Positions 1 to 12,348 of a stretch of DNA of 64,000 nt are shown here, in pieces; the stretch's first letter is position 1; each line of letters begins with the position of its first letter. The notes below the pieces were generated by a model that saw nothing but the letters and a program-made list of their open reading frames with translations, had not been told where the DNA came from and made no database searches. The position numbers and the translations under genes are program-made. This DNA is from Ophiosphaerella korrae (Eukaryota; Ascomycota; Dothideomycetes; Pleosporales; Phaeosphaeriaceae), in contig JALNQF010000162.1 in the NCBI GenBank assembly GCA_028456385.1, positions 35,445-99,444 of the forward strand, read 5' to 3'.

Positions 1-3000
1 GTAAAGAATAAGCTAATATAATAAATTAATATACTTAAGAGGCGAGACAATAATAGAGAGGAAGAATAGGAAGTAATCCCTAGAAGAAGCTAGGAGAAGA
101 GAGATTACAACACTACAAACCTCTAGTAATAAGATATAGGCAAGAGGTATAACTACTATAAGATTACTATAAAGCTAAGTAACTTTATAATAGATAATAA
201 AGTAGAAGCTATAAATATACTACTAAGAGTATAAAGCTATATAAAGAGGTATTAGCTAAAGTAGAAGTAAGCTAAGATAGATACCTTAGAATACCTTTAG
301 CTATACTAGCAAAGGATAAAGTATAAGTATAAGATAACGCTATATCTAAGAAGGTAAGTATATATAGCCTAGGACGAGAATAGAAAAGAAAACTAAGAGC
401 CTAAGACCTGTAAATATAAAATAGCACCTAGAATACTAGAGCTAAGGTAAAAGAATACTAAAGTATAAGATAGATTTATAAAAGAAATCTAGAGACTAGT
501 AGATAGCTACTACTTAGTAAAAGAATAGTAAGATAAAGAATACTAGATACGTAAAGTAAAGTAAACCTAGTAATATAAATTATTATATATAAATAATAAT
601 TAGGCGCTAATTATTATAGATCTAGTATTAATATAAGAACTATAATACTAGCTATACCTATATAACTTAAACTATCTACTACTATTATAGATAAGATATT
701 ACTATAATAACTACTTTACCTACTATTCTAATAAGATAGGATCTAGATATTTCTCTTATAAAAGATCTAGATATAAATAGAACTAAGAAGAGTATATAAA
801 CGTAAAATGCAAACAATACCTATAGGATAAGTAAGAAGCTAAGTACTTTCTAGGTATAACTAAAGAAGATATAAATATAAGTAAGATACTTATAAATAAC
901 TAATATATTAATTTAATCTAGTAAACCTATACGCTAGAGAAGTATAAATAATATAAAGAGATTAAGATACTCTAAGGATTTTAGTAAAGAATAAACAAAG
1001 ATTATAAGATTAAGTTTTTTTTTAGTAAATAGCTAATACTAAATATATATCTAGAAGCTATAATAGTATTAACGCTAAAAGACTTATTAAACTCTTAGTA
1101 AAGATAAAGAGAGAAAGAATAAAAGTATTAGTAGATTTAGAGTTATTTATAAACCTAATTATACCTAAAGTAGTAAAATAAGTAAGACTCTAACTATAAG
1201 TAAAGAAGATACTATATCTAATCTATATTGCAAATAGATAGCTAATACTAAGAAACCTAATAGTTAGTAATAAAGTAACTATAGGGATTATTATTTAAGG
1301 ATATAGTATAAGGATTACTCTAGATATATTAGTTTTAGCTAACAAAGATATTATACTAGGACTCCTATAGCTATAAGAGTTTAATCCTAGAGTTAATTAG
1401 AAAAACTAGAACCTCTTATTTAATAACTACAAAGACGTACGTAGATCTAAGCCTATATATTAGTAGTAATTAATAGTAGATAAGAAGGTACTATACAAGA
1501 TAGTAGCTTTAATAGTAACTTATTAAGAGAGAATAAGTACTTCTATAGGTACTAGTAGGGCGCTAGGTAAAGAGGTAGGAGTAGAAGAGTAACGTGTAAC
1601 TCCTAAGATTCTAGAATAATATAAGAAGTTTAGCTACTTGTTTATAGAAGAGATAGATATACTAGTATTACCTAAGTACTAACTCTAAAACTACACGATT
1701 AAGTTATAAGAAAGAAAGAACCTACCTTTTAAGCCTATTTATTAATTAATAGAAAGTAAATTAGTAATACTCTAAGAAAGACTAAATAGAGGCCTAAGAA
1801 AAGGATATATATAAGAATCCTTATTATTAGTAGAATTTCTAATTTTCTTTATACTAAAAAAGAAAGGACTACTAAGGATATACGTAGACTACTAAAAACT
1901 AAACAATATTATAGTAAAAGACTAATACCTACTACTAAATATAGATAAACTCTAAGATAGGCTAAGCTAAGCTAAGATTTTTACGAATCTATACCTAAAA
2001 GATAGATACTACCTAATATAAATTAAAGTAGGTAAAGAGTAGAAAATAGCGTTCTAAATACGCTATAGATATTATAAGTATATAGTAATACTTTTTAGAC
2101 TAATAAATATTCTAGTAATATTCTAAAGACTAATTAATAATATATTATAAGAATACTTAGATAAGTTTATTATAGCGTACCGAGACAATATACTAATATA
2201 TTTTAAAGAAGAAGGTAAGTATATAGAGTAAGTAATAATAGTACTATAGTACTTAGACTAATATAACTTATAAATAAAGCTAGAGAAGTATAAATAGTAT
2301 AAGATAGAAGTAGAGTTTCTAAGATATATAATAGGTATTAACAAAGTTAAGATAAGCTAAGAAAAGATTAAAGTAGTAGAGGAATAGAAAGAACCTAAGA
2401 TAGTTAAAGACGTATAATTATTCCTAAGATTTATTAACTTTAACTAATACTTTATAGAAAGATTTTCTAAGAAAGTACAACTACTTATAAAGCTTATAAA
2501 GAAAGATACAATATAAGAATAAAGAGTAGAGTAGAAATAAGCTTATATTATACTACTAGTTCTAAAGTAATTTTATAGTAATAAGACCCTAGTTATTAAG
2601 ATAGATATATCTAATCTAGCTTATAGAGTAATAGCGCTATAAAAGTATAAAAGGAAATAGTATCTAATTATATATTATTTAGGGAAGTTTATAGAATAAG
2701 AAGAAAGATATAATATATATAATAAGGAGCTACTTATAATAGTTAATATACTTAAATATTAAAGAGCGTATACTAAAAGCGTAGTAGAAGTAATTATTAA
2801 GATAGATTATAAGAACCTAATATACTTTATAATAAGTAAGAAGTTAAAAGATAGGTATATATAATAGTTAGAACTACTAAGATAGTATAAATTTAAGATT
2901 TAGTACGTACTAAGTAAAGAAAATAGCTAAGTAGACGCACTTAGCTAAAGACATAATATTATAGGAAAAAGACAAGTAGTAGAAAAAGCTATACTACAAG

Positions 3001-4500
3001 ATAATAGACAAGGATACCTAGTACTAAATATACAACTAGTAGAAGAATAAAAAATTAACAACCTAGTTAGGATTATAAACAAGGTTCTAGAAGAATTATA
3101 AGAAGTAATTATATAATAATACTATAATAACCTAGTATATAAGTACTTAAAGATTACATAAACTATAGAGCTAATCTAGAAAAACTATAGATTTAGTAAG
3201 ATAAAGGAGAAAGTAATATAGTTTGTTAAAGAATATATAAATTACTAGAAAAATAAGTATAAGATATATACACCTTATAGAGAAATATAAGTAATTAAGA
3301 TACTAAAAGAACTATAAATAGAGATTATAATAGACTTTATTATTAGACTACTAACGTTAAAAGACCTAGTAATAAGAATAAAATATAATATAATAATAGT
3401 AATTATAGACTAATTTATAAAATATACTAAAATAGAGAAATTCTAAAGTAACTATAGAGTAGATTAGCTAAGATACGTACTACTAGACGTACTAATATAA
3501 AGGTATAAGATACTAAAAAGTATTATTAGTAATAGAGACAAGCTTTTTACGTCTAATTACTAGACAACACTACTTATAGTAATAGGGACAAAAAAGAAGC
3601 TATTAACAGCCTATTATCTATAGATAGATAGATAGATAGAGTAGACTAATAGAATATTAAAGATATACCTAAAGATTTATAGTAATTAGAAGTAGAATAA
3701 TTAAGTATTACTATTACATATAGTATAATTAGCATACAATAACAAGTACTTAGAAGTAATAGGTAAAATACTATATTTTATAAACTATAGGATACACCCT
3801 AATTTGTTTAAGAGAATACTACTAAAACCTAAGATAGAAGTAGTATTAGTTAGAGTTAAAGATATATAAGAACTCTATAATAAGATAAGATAAAAACTAA
3901 AAAAAGGTTAGAAATAAAGTATTTTATATATTAATTAAAAATAAAAAATAGTACCGTAGCTAAAAGAAAGAGATAAAGCGTATCTTTATACAAAAAATCT
4001 ATAGACTAAGCGACCTAGTAAAAGACTAGACTATAATAAAGTTAGACTATTTTTAGTTAAAGAAGATAATAGGCTAGTAATAAAAATACTAGAACTACCT
4101 AAAAATACTAAGGTATACCCTAAGTTCTATACAAGCTTACTAGAACTAGCTAAGCTAAAAACACTAGTATAGTAATAATTCTAATATTAGAAAGAAGAAG
4201 ATAATAAGTTTAAAGTTAAAGACCTATAGAGATATTAAAAGATAGGACGTAAAACCTTTTAAAGTATATAGTTTCTCTAGGAGTAGCTAGTAAAATAGAA
4301 AAGCTACTTAGTAAGTAAAAATATATAAGAACTTAAAGCTAATTTATAGAATTATTAGTAAATACTTAAGAAAGTAAGAAATAAGTATAATATACTAGGA
4401 TATATAGGATATATAAAGCTATAGCTAGGATATAATAGATATATTAGTAGAAGTAAGTTCTATAATAAACCTAACTACGTAGAGCCTATAAAGCGCCCTT
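1..4500 (+). mobile_element. Ty3/gypsy chromovirus remnant, RIP-degraded, 5' end outside window
   Basis: Reading through the stops, the plus strand gives the domain order of a Ty3/gypsy polyprotein. A retropepsin-like stretch lies near 1125-1400, reverse transcriptase near 1850-2220 (matching the palm block before and after the Y-x-D-D position), RNase H around 2560-2960, an integrase core around 3310-3700, and a chromodomain-like tail near 4190-4350. The frame is closed by many TAG and TAA codons at places where the family has tryptophan (TGG) or glutamine (CAG/CAA), as RIP would produce; a one-base shift also lies in an A run near 4320. Gag should lie upstream of about 1100 but is too degraded to delimit. 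No intact ORF remains, so the copy is dead. The 3' limit is set at the end of the recognisable tail; I could not pair LTRs for this copy. Confidence 0.8.
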
Positions 4501-7130
4501 AGTTGTAATAAATTTATCTAACAAGCTAATAGTAGACTAGATAGTAAGAGAGGAAGCAATATTAATAGTAGTAGTAGAATAGTTAAGAACTTACGCTAAG
4601 ACCTTATTACCTTCTTACTCTAACTCTAACACTAGGTATAAGGCCTTGTAATAAGTACGCTCTTTAGTAGATTTTAATATTTTCTTATTATATAGTAAAT
4701 AAATAATAATAATAGTAAAAAGTTTTTTATTATTATTAACTTTTTTATAGAACTCTTTATAAGTTTAATTAAGAGACTCTTAGGTTATACTAATGTAGAG
4801 ACACTCTATATAAGTATACTTAGTATACTTTAGAGTAGAATCTAGTATAATAAAGTAAGGAATACCTAAAAAAGAATAATATAAACAAAGTATTTTAGAA
4901 ATATAGTTTATAGTAAAGATTTCTAATAAGAGATAAAGTTTATAAGATTATAAAAGAGGTAATATTATAGTAGGATAGTTTTTAACTAGAAGGTAGAGTA
5001 AACTACTTATAAGCTAGACCTAGCTAATAGAGGCCTAGGCCTAAAGATAGACCTAGTGTAAGAAAGAGAGATAGTATTACAATACTAAGTAGTAGGTAAG
5101 CTATTATATTACACGTAATTAGGCTAGGCAATATAGCGTAGTAGAATACGTAACTATTTAGTAGTAAACGCTCTAGAGTAAACGCTCTAGAGTAAACGCT
5201 CTAGAATAAGCGCTCTAGAGTAAACGCTCTAGAGTAAGTACTTAGAAATAAACGCTAGATAGTAAGTATATAGGAACGTTAATAGACCTTTATAGACTAT
5301 TGTATTTAATCTCTTCTTTACCTCTTATCTTAATAGAGTATTATAACTAATACTTTAATTAGATTCTTATATATCTATTAATACTTATATACCTTGTAAT
5401 ACTCTAATAAGAGCTAATTATTAATTAAGTTAAGTAACTAACTTGTTTATTAACCTCGCCTATCTTATAGAAGCCTACTTACCCTTATTACCCTTACTAG
5501 TTCTAAGGACTTAATAAGTATTTATTTAGGTATAAGTTATAGTTAAGACTAGGTAGTTAATAAGTAGTAAGTTAGAGTATTAGATATAGCTATACTAAAT
5601 ATAAGGCTTTAGTAGTATATTTTACTCTTCTAATTATATAATTCTTTAGATTAAGATTCTAAATCTAAAGATACTTATTTTCTAATTCTAAGTCTAAGTC
5701 TAATTTAGAGCTTAAACTATATTTAAAGAAATAGAAGCTAAGATTATTATTAGGTTCTTTATCTAAGAGTTCTTAAATACCTATATAGTACTATTTTATA
5801 CTAGCTTAGTTTATTAAAGTAAGTTCTTTTTTTAAAGATCTTATTACTAGTTTTATAAAGTTAGGATAGTCTAAGGCCTTATATCTTATCTTTTTATAGT
5901 AGTAATAAGTAAAAGTTAGTTTAGTTATTTTATCTACTTTATCTCTAAAAGTAGCTTTATTAGATAGGAATTTACTTTTAAAAGACTCTTAGAGCTATAA
6001 TAATAATAGTGTATTTATATTTATTACTATTAACTAAGCTAATTTTAAAGATTATTTAGTCTAAGAGTTATAAAATTAGTTCTTAGAGTTATTTTTAAAT
6101 TCTAACTATATTAAGGGAAATTTAAGATCTATATTATTAACTTTATTCTAAATTAGGCTTACTATATATTAGAAGTCTATATTTAAGTTATATATACTAA
6201 GAGTAGTATTTACTAATTTATAGAGCTAATCTAAGAGTTTTTTATAAAGGTGTAGATTATAGAGTTAAAAAGACTAGTAGAAGTCTTTAGTAATATTAGT
6301 AAATTCTAAAATAAATAAAGCCTAAGTAGCCTTAGTAGTAAAAAAGCTTAAGACTTTAGGTCTAAATTGTAGTATAGATAGATTGTAGAATTAAGATTTA
6401 GTACTACTAATAGTATCTTAGTTACTAAAGTAGTAGTAAAGTATAAAGAAGTATATAAATTTATTATTATAGATATAAGTAATACTATTAGAAATATTAT
6501 ATTAAGTCTAAGGTAATCTAGAGTAAGTATATATAATAATATTAGTATAAGATAAGCTACAAAAGTATTTTTTCTTATTAGCTATAAAATAGTCTAATAT
6601 AGCTTAGATAAAGGATTTAATATTTAATAATTTACTTATTCTTAAGAACTTTAAGATCTTTATAACGTAGTCTTCTTCTTTAGAATAATTATATAAATTC
6701 TTATATACTAGTTATATATTTATTAAAAATAAGTTAAAAGTAATTTCTTTTCTATTAAATATATATTATCTAGCTATAAAGTTAAAATAAAAGAATAGAT
6801 TAGCTATATACTTTTTTAAATTCTATAGTAGTATTTAAACATTATTTAAGATAAAAATTAGTAAAGTTTATAACGTAGTTTATAAGTAAGTTACGTGTAT
6901 AAGTAAGTTATATACTTTACTAACTTTATATACCTATCTTATCTCGACTTATAATAGCTTAACGCTACGCTACTTAGTTAACTTTAAATAAAGTAAGTAT
7001 TTAGCTTACTATCTTATCTATTAAATTAAGTTAAATTACAAGTAATTAATAAGTAGCTAAAGTCTACAATATTATTAAATTAATACCACGTAACTTACGT
7101 ACTAGTATAACTACCTAACGCGATTAGTAG
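4501..7130. other. Unclassified RIP-mutated repeat tract
   Basis: This stretch is extremely TA-rich with almost no CA or TG dinucleotides, like the flanking transposons, and has no open frame on either strand. I could not match six-frame readings to a transposon domain. It may hold the 3' LTR of the preceding gypsy element plus another decayed element. A short 14-bp tandem array lies inside it. Confidence 0.5.
5165..5234. repeat. Five-copy 14-bp tandem repeat
   Basis: Five consecutive copies of the 14-mer TAAACGCTCTAGAG, two of them with single A/G changes. The unit holds the palindrome CTCTAGAG. CpG is retained in each copy although the surroundings are RIP-saturated. Confidence 0.9.
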
Positions 7131-7139
7131 TCTAACTTA

Positions 7140-8560
7140 AAGAAGCTTAGCTAGCTAGAGAAAGAGGTAATAGTTAATTATATTCTTAATCTAGATTCTT
7201 ATAGTTTTGCTCTAACTCTAGCTACTATACGTAAGATAGCTAATAAGCTACTTACTTAGCGTAGAGGTAGCCTTATTAGTATCTACTAGGTGCGTAACTT
7301 TATTAAGTATATAGATAGTCTTAGAATATATTTTAATTACCTATATAATAGGTAGTAAGCCTTATATAAGGACCTAGCTACTATAAGTAGTTAGTTTAAG
7401 TAAGTGTAGCCTATAAAAGCTATAAATAGGATAGCTAATAAAAATATCTATAACTTTAATAAGGCTAGCTTTATAATACGTAATATTATAACTTAGCTTA
7501 TTATAATAGGGTTAGAGAGGAGAGGTAGGCTAAAGGCTATCTAGCCTAGTAATTATAAGTAAGTAATAGCAATTACTATAATTAATACTACTAGCTAAGT
7601 AGTTTTACTATTTCTTATCTTTACTAGTAAGTCCTACCTTTCTACTTAGTATATAGAAGACTATATTCTATAAGACTAGGCTATTAGAATTAGTAAAAAT
7701 AGCTAGATAATAGATAAGCTAGCTATTAACTAGCTTAAGTACTTTAATAAGTATATAAAGAACTAAGTAATTAGTACGCGTTAGCTACTTATACTTAATA
7801 GTTATAAGAGCTACTACTTTCTTAAGTTTAATAAAGTCTATAAAGAAAATAATATCTATATACTCTATATACTAGCTTACTTATATTACTTACTTTAGCC
7901 TCTTAATATTAGCTACTTCTCTCTATTAAAGAAAGCTTATAGCTATTACGTTAAGAGCCTAATCTAGAACTATAATAATTATAATACTAAACTTAAATTC
8001 TTACTAGCTTTCTACGTAGCCTTTAACTAAGCCTTTAGCTAGAAGTAGTTATTTTAAGACTTAATATCTAGCTCTATATACTCACTCTAGCTACTCTAGC
8101 TCTACTAGAAGCTCTCTAGGTAGCTTATACGCTAAGTAACGTATATAAGCTAAAAGCTTAGTTAATACTTATACGTAAGCGCGTATACTAGTACAAAAGC
8201 TTATTACTAGTATTAATTATTAACGTAATTAATTAACTTAAAAAGAGAGCTTATATAATAATACTTAAAGCTAAGTTAATATATAATTAGATTTCTAGTC
8301 TTAAGATAGCTAATAAGGTAGCTAGTAAGTATAAATTATAAAAAAAGAAGTAGATTTAAAAGAATAGAGACTAAATAAAGAGATAGAAAGAGGATATAAT
8401 TATTTAACTAGAGGCTAATTACGACATTAATTGTAAATAGTGCGAGAGTAAGTAGTATTTAAGCTTAAGTTACTAGGCTTACGCACGCTATAAGAAGTAT
8501 AAAGAGACTAGGTATAACTTATATATATATAAGAAAGATAGAGAAGCTACTACTTAATTT
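7140..8560 (+). mobile_element. Fot1/pogo-like DNA transposon remnant (DDE transposase), RIP-degraded
   Basis: The plus strand reads as a CENP-B/DDE_1-type transposase when stops are ignored. An N-terminal helix-turn-helix region near 7150-7300 is followed by the catalytic block near 7690-7960: a 'shesh' region similar to LLIxDGHxSH, then a block matching CKENNIYxLxxxAHxxHLLQPLD. A C-terminal cysteine/histidine knuckle-like stretch near 8410-8560 follows. Catalytic aspartates are changed or lost and numerous TAG/TAA codons interrupt the frame. The family encodes a cut-and-paste transposase inserting at TA. Terminal repeats were not identified, so the limits are those of the recognisable coding remnant. 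Confidence 0.78.
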
Positions 8561-8689
8561 ATTATATAAATATATACTCTCTACTCTACTACGTTATTAA
8601 GTTATACGCTTAAAGAGGTACGTAAAGTTAGTAAAGTGCGTAACTTACTTATATATATAACTTACTTGTAAACTACGTTAATTAGGTTA

Positions 8690-9660
8690 GTATTAGAGAA
8701 GATATTATAGTTTTTAAGATCCTAATATAGAGACCTATTTACTAGCTTATTCTTAATCTAATAGTAGTATACCTTCTTTAATAGAGAGAAGTAGCTAATA
8801 TTAAAAGGCTAGACTAAATAAGATAATTAAGCTAGTAAATATAGAGTATAAATATTATTCTTTTTATATATCTTTTTAAATTAGACTAAGTAGTAGCTTA
8901 AGTAGCTATTAAAGATAAGTAGCCTATACGCGCTAACTACGCGTATTTTTATATACTAGTTAAAGCGCTCTAGCTACTAAGCTTTTAAGTTGTTGTTTAT
9001 CTAGCTATTATTACTAACTCTAACTACGTAGTTAAGTAGGAGATTATCTTCCTTATACTACGTAGATAAGTAGTACTTAGCTACGTAGATTAGAAATAGT
9101 AGGATTACTTATCTAGCTATATTAATTCCTTAAATTAACGTAACCTATTTATAGTTACTTAGCTAGATTATCTTTACTCTACTCTTTCTTTTAGACTTAG
9201 TTATAATAAGTTAAGTTATAATCTTACTTATTATAAAGCTAGCTATATTAAAGTTATATATATCTTTATCTAAGATACTATACTTAGCTTTTATCTTCTC
9301 TACCTACGTAAACTAAGCTCTAATTACTTCTAGATCTTTATACAAAGATCTTTACTAGTTATATATTTAATTAAACCTTGTTTTAAGACTATTTATATAC
9401 TTAATAAAGTTTTTTAGCTAGTCTTATCTAACTTATCTAGCTTTACGTAGCTCTAGTAAAGTATTAGCTATATTATATATAGTAGCTCGGTTAGTCGAAA
9501 ATGTACGCAAATCTAGTTCTAATATATATCTAACTACTACTTCCTCTTCTAGCTTAGTAAGCTTCTTAAGTTAGGGGCGTAATTATATTAAGTAGGCTTA
9601 CTATTATATTAGTTATATAGGGTAGTTTTAGAGACATTAAAAATTATAGTAGTAGGTTTA
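8690..9660 (-). mobile_element. Second Fot1/pogo-like transposase remnant, opposite orientation
   Basis: Reverse-complement translation gives a Fot1-type transposase. A block resembling 'YGILDKDIYNFDExGF' (near 9290-9240), a central DDE block and the CKENNIYTLxxPAHxSHLLQP region (near 8870-8800) appear in order with in-frame stops. It lies tail-to-tail with the copy at 7140-8560 and shares its C-terminal catalytic motifs, so the two probably belong to the same or sister families. It is heavily RIP-mutated and no intact ORF remains. Confidence 0.75.
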
Positions 9661-9832
9661 TTACTTTATATTTAATTAGCTTGTATTACTATAATTATAA
9701 GCTAAATATTACTCTTATTTAAAGGTATTCTAATTATTAGTTGTAGAACTATTCTAGATTAAAGTAAGATAAGTTAAGAAAGTTAATAGGGCGCGCAACT
9801 CGCTTAGAAGTATAACTTACTACGTATTTACG

Positions 9833-9880
9833 TTTATATATCTATATACGCAACGCCTAGATCTATATAATACTTACTTA
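9833..9880 (+). repeat. Left terminal inverted repeat of the pogo-like element
   Basis: Aligned to the reverse complement of 11900-11947, this segment matches through the core CGCAACGCC. Most differences are C/T or G/A transitions of the RIP type. The outermost bases are less clear, so the exact end is uncertain by a few nucleotides. Confidence 0.65.
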
Positions 9881-11899
9881 ATACTATTTTTAATATTATA
9901 GAGATAAAGCTATAAAGCTATATATAAAAGCTATTATAATATAAATTTAAAGTAGAGTAGTAAATAGAGCTTTATAAATAATTTATACTACTTGTATTTA
10001 CTTAGAAGCTTTACGTTATAGCCTACGCGTATAATTTTAAGTAGAGCTACTAGTATAGCTTATAAGGACTCCTCTCTACTTATAGGCTTAACTACCTATT
10101 TCCTACGCTTATTCTTCTAAGTAGGCGTACTTAAGGCTTTCTTTTTACCTTTTTAGGATAATTAGAGAGCTTTAGTAGAGTCTTTCTCTACTTTCTTATA
10201 TACGCGCTTAGCTACCTTATCTATCCTTTCTTTCTCCTTAGCTACCTTAGCTACTTCTCTCGCTATATACTTCTCTTTAGTAATTTTCTACTTATATAAT
10301 TAAGAAGCCTTTTTAAGCTCTTTTACTTCTACTTTATAGAGCTTTTCTTCTTCTTTTTCTCTCTTTCTAACCTTCTCTCTTATATAGCCCTCTCTTACTT
10401 TTCTTAGTAACTAAAAGATAGCTATACTATAGTATTCTTAATATTATTAACAATTAGGGGCTTTACTCTTTTTCTCTTACTTCTTTTTAGTTTAAAGAGC
10501 TTCTCTTAATCTTATATTTTTATAGTAAAGTAGCTTATTTTAAATAGAAAGATAATAAAGTAAGAGACTTAGCTTCTTTACCTTATCTTAATAGGTATCC
10601 TTAATAGTAGCGTAGACTAAACGTTCTATCTACCTCTAGTTAGAGTTAGAAAGACGTAATAGTAAGCTTTCCTCTTTATCTAACTTATCTAACTTGTAAG
10701 TAAATTGTTTAAGCATAACGTTTAGATCTATTAGCTATATTCTAGTTACTTTAAACAACGTAAGAATAATCTCTTCTTTAAAGGAGGATATCTAGGCTCT
10801 CTAGAAAAATAGAAAGAAGTCTCCTTTTTTAATTAAGATAAGGCCTTGCCCCTTATAGAGGTAAGTTGTAAGCTTAAGAGAATAAGCTTAAGAAAGTAGC
10901 TTAAATATTACAATATCAAGTGGCTAAAGAGTATAAGTCGAATAAGGAAGAAAGATAGCAAGGAGGATCTTATTCTTGTTGTAGTAGTTAATAAAATCTA
11001 TAGTAATATAAGATCTATAGCTATTAAGAATAAGTAGCTAGTAAGATCGTTAAGCTTTTGCCTTTGTATAGCGATTAAACACCTGTTTAAGCTAGGCTAG
11101 GCCTATATTGTTGTTAGTCTAGCTAGATAGAGACGAGGTAATAAAGACTTTATGCTTTCCTGCCTTAATATCTTCTACCTAGCTTGATTGTATTAATCTA
11201 GAATCTAACTAATAGATAAGGCTTGGCGGTAACGTTGACCTATCAGCGCAGGCACACGCTAGAATAGTTATCTACTCACGTGAGCTATCCTAAAGAGATG
11301 CCGTAACTTCTTTCTTCTCTTACATCCTTCTACTAAACACTCTTTTTAACCTGCCTATTATACTAATTATAAAGCCTTTCTCATCTATATTATATGTATG
11401 TCTTGGCTGGACGTTGTATTGACTTATTTTCTAGTGCAATAATTCAAAGTAAAGCTTATATTTAGCTTCTGAATTAGCTTGGTAGCGATTGCAGTCTATT
11501 CCTGTAGCCTATTGAGAGATGAGATGGACTTGGTGTCTGTTGATAAAGCGAGTAACCCAGCTCTTACTTAGAGGATCTTGAGCTATTGCTGATGCAAAGT
11601 TCTGTACCATCTCTCTTGTAGGAGGAAGCCCTCTCTTTGTAAGACTCTTGATATAGCTTATAAGCTCTAGCTCTTGTTGTGGGCTGAGTTTCTGTTGATT
11701 GATTGCCTAGGCTTCACGTGGTGCCTGAGAGCCTTGGTGTCTTCGGCTAAGTGTAGAGCGATTAACATTGAATTTGGCTGCAACTTTAGGATACGAGAAC
11801 TTTTCTCCTGGCTCGCGCGATTCAATTTCTTTAATTGCAGCTTGAATTGGGTCCATATTGGTAGAGTTATAAAGCGTTCAAATTGGGGTTGATTTTGAC

Positions 11900-11947
11900 G
11901 AGCGGGGCGTTGCGCGAATCCGGGCGTTGCGCGCACGGACACGTTAC
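11900..11947 (-). repeat. Right terminal inverted repeat of the pogo-like element
   Basis: This is the unmutated partner of the left repeat. It contains two nested GGGCGTTGCGCG-like direct repeats and keeps its GC-rich composition, whereas the left copy is mutated by transitions. Confidence 0.65.
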
Positions 11948-12348
11948 ACTATGGGGGACTTATCAGAATTATCACAAAATCACGATCAATACTGAGTAAC
12001 TGCATATATTGCATAACCTTGCGGTTACTTAATGTGGGGACTGAAGTTAGATTAAAGTGAGCTTGCAATTATCTGTTCCTGGGAGGCAAAGGAAGGGTAC
12101 GAAGTGCACTTATTCATAAAAAGTGCTAGAGACTAACTGTATACACACAAAGGAGTGAGTTGGGCAAAGATATGCCAAGCACGTAATAGTCGTCCCGAGC
12201 AGGTAAGAGTCATGAAATGTCAGAGCAACCATCAATAACCATAGCTAGTAGCCGTAGACAGCAGATCCATAACAAAATTCAGTCTTTCCTCAAGATCTAC
12301 ATGTAGGCCTATCATTAGGTTCTTTTGTCGGTCTTACCTAGTAGACAT
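11948..12348. other. Intergenic, no gene seen
   Basis: Base-balanced sequence between the pogo-like element and the 3' end of the 274-codon gene. No convincing ORF, RNA gene or repeat was seen. It probably carries the 3' UTR of the minus-strand gene. Confidence 0.5.

Larger units (their letters stand above)
9833..11947 (-). mobile_element. Pogo/Fot1-like DNA transposon with TIRs, graded RIP damage
   Basis: The transposase frame starts at an ATG at 11856 on the minus strand (MDPIQAAIKEIESREPGEKF...). It runs through a pogo-type N-terminal helix-turn-helix with 'NVNRSTLSRRHQG', then 'LSPQQELELISYIKSLTKRGLPPTREMVQNFA', then the DDE region with 'YNIDEKGF' and a 'STYTLQPLDIV' block. It ends in a lysine-rich coiled tail near 10000, giving about 600 residues. 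The first 60 or so codons are almost free of RIP changes and the first stop replaces a tryptophan- or glutamine-like position. Damage rises towards lower coordinates. The ORF visible at 11667-11942 is in a different frame and is not the transposase. Terminal inverted repeats bound the element. Confidence 0.82.

Noticed and set aside
3618..3642. GATA microsatellite
   Set aside because: It falls within the integrase core where the family reads D-x-Q-x-E; the repeat looks like a product of RIP on that coding sequence.
11667..11942. 91-aa minus-strand ORF
   Set aside because: It lies in a different frame from the pogo-type transposase that starts at 11856 on the same strand; the transposase frame carries the family motifs.
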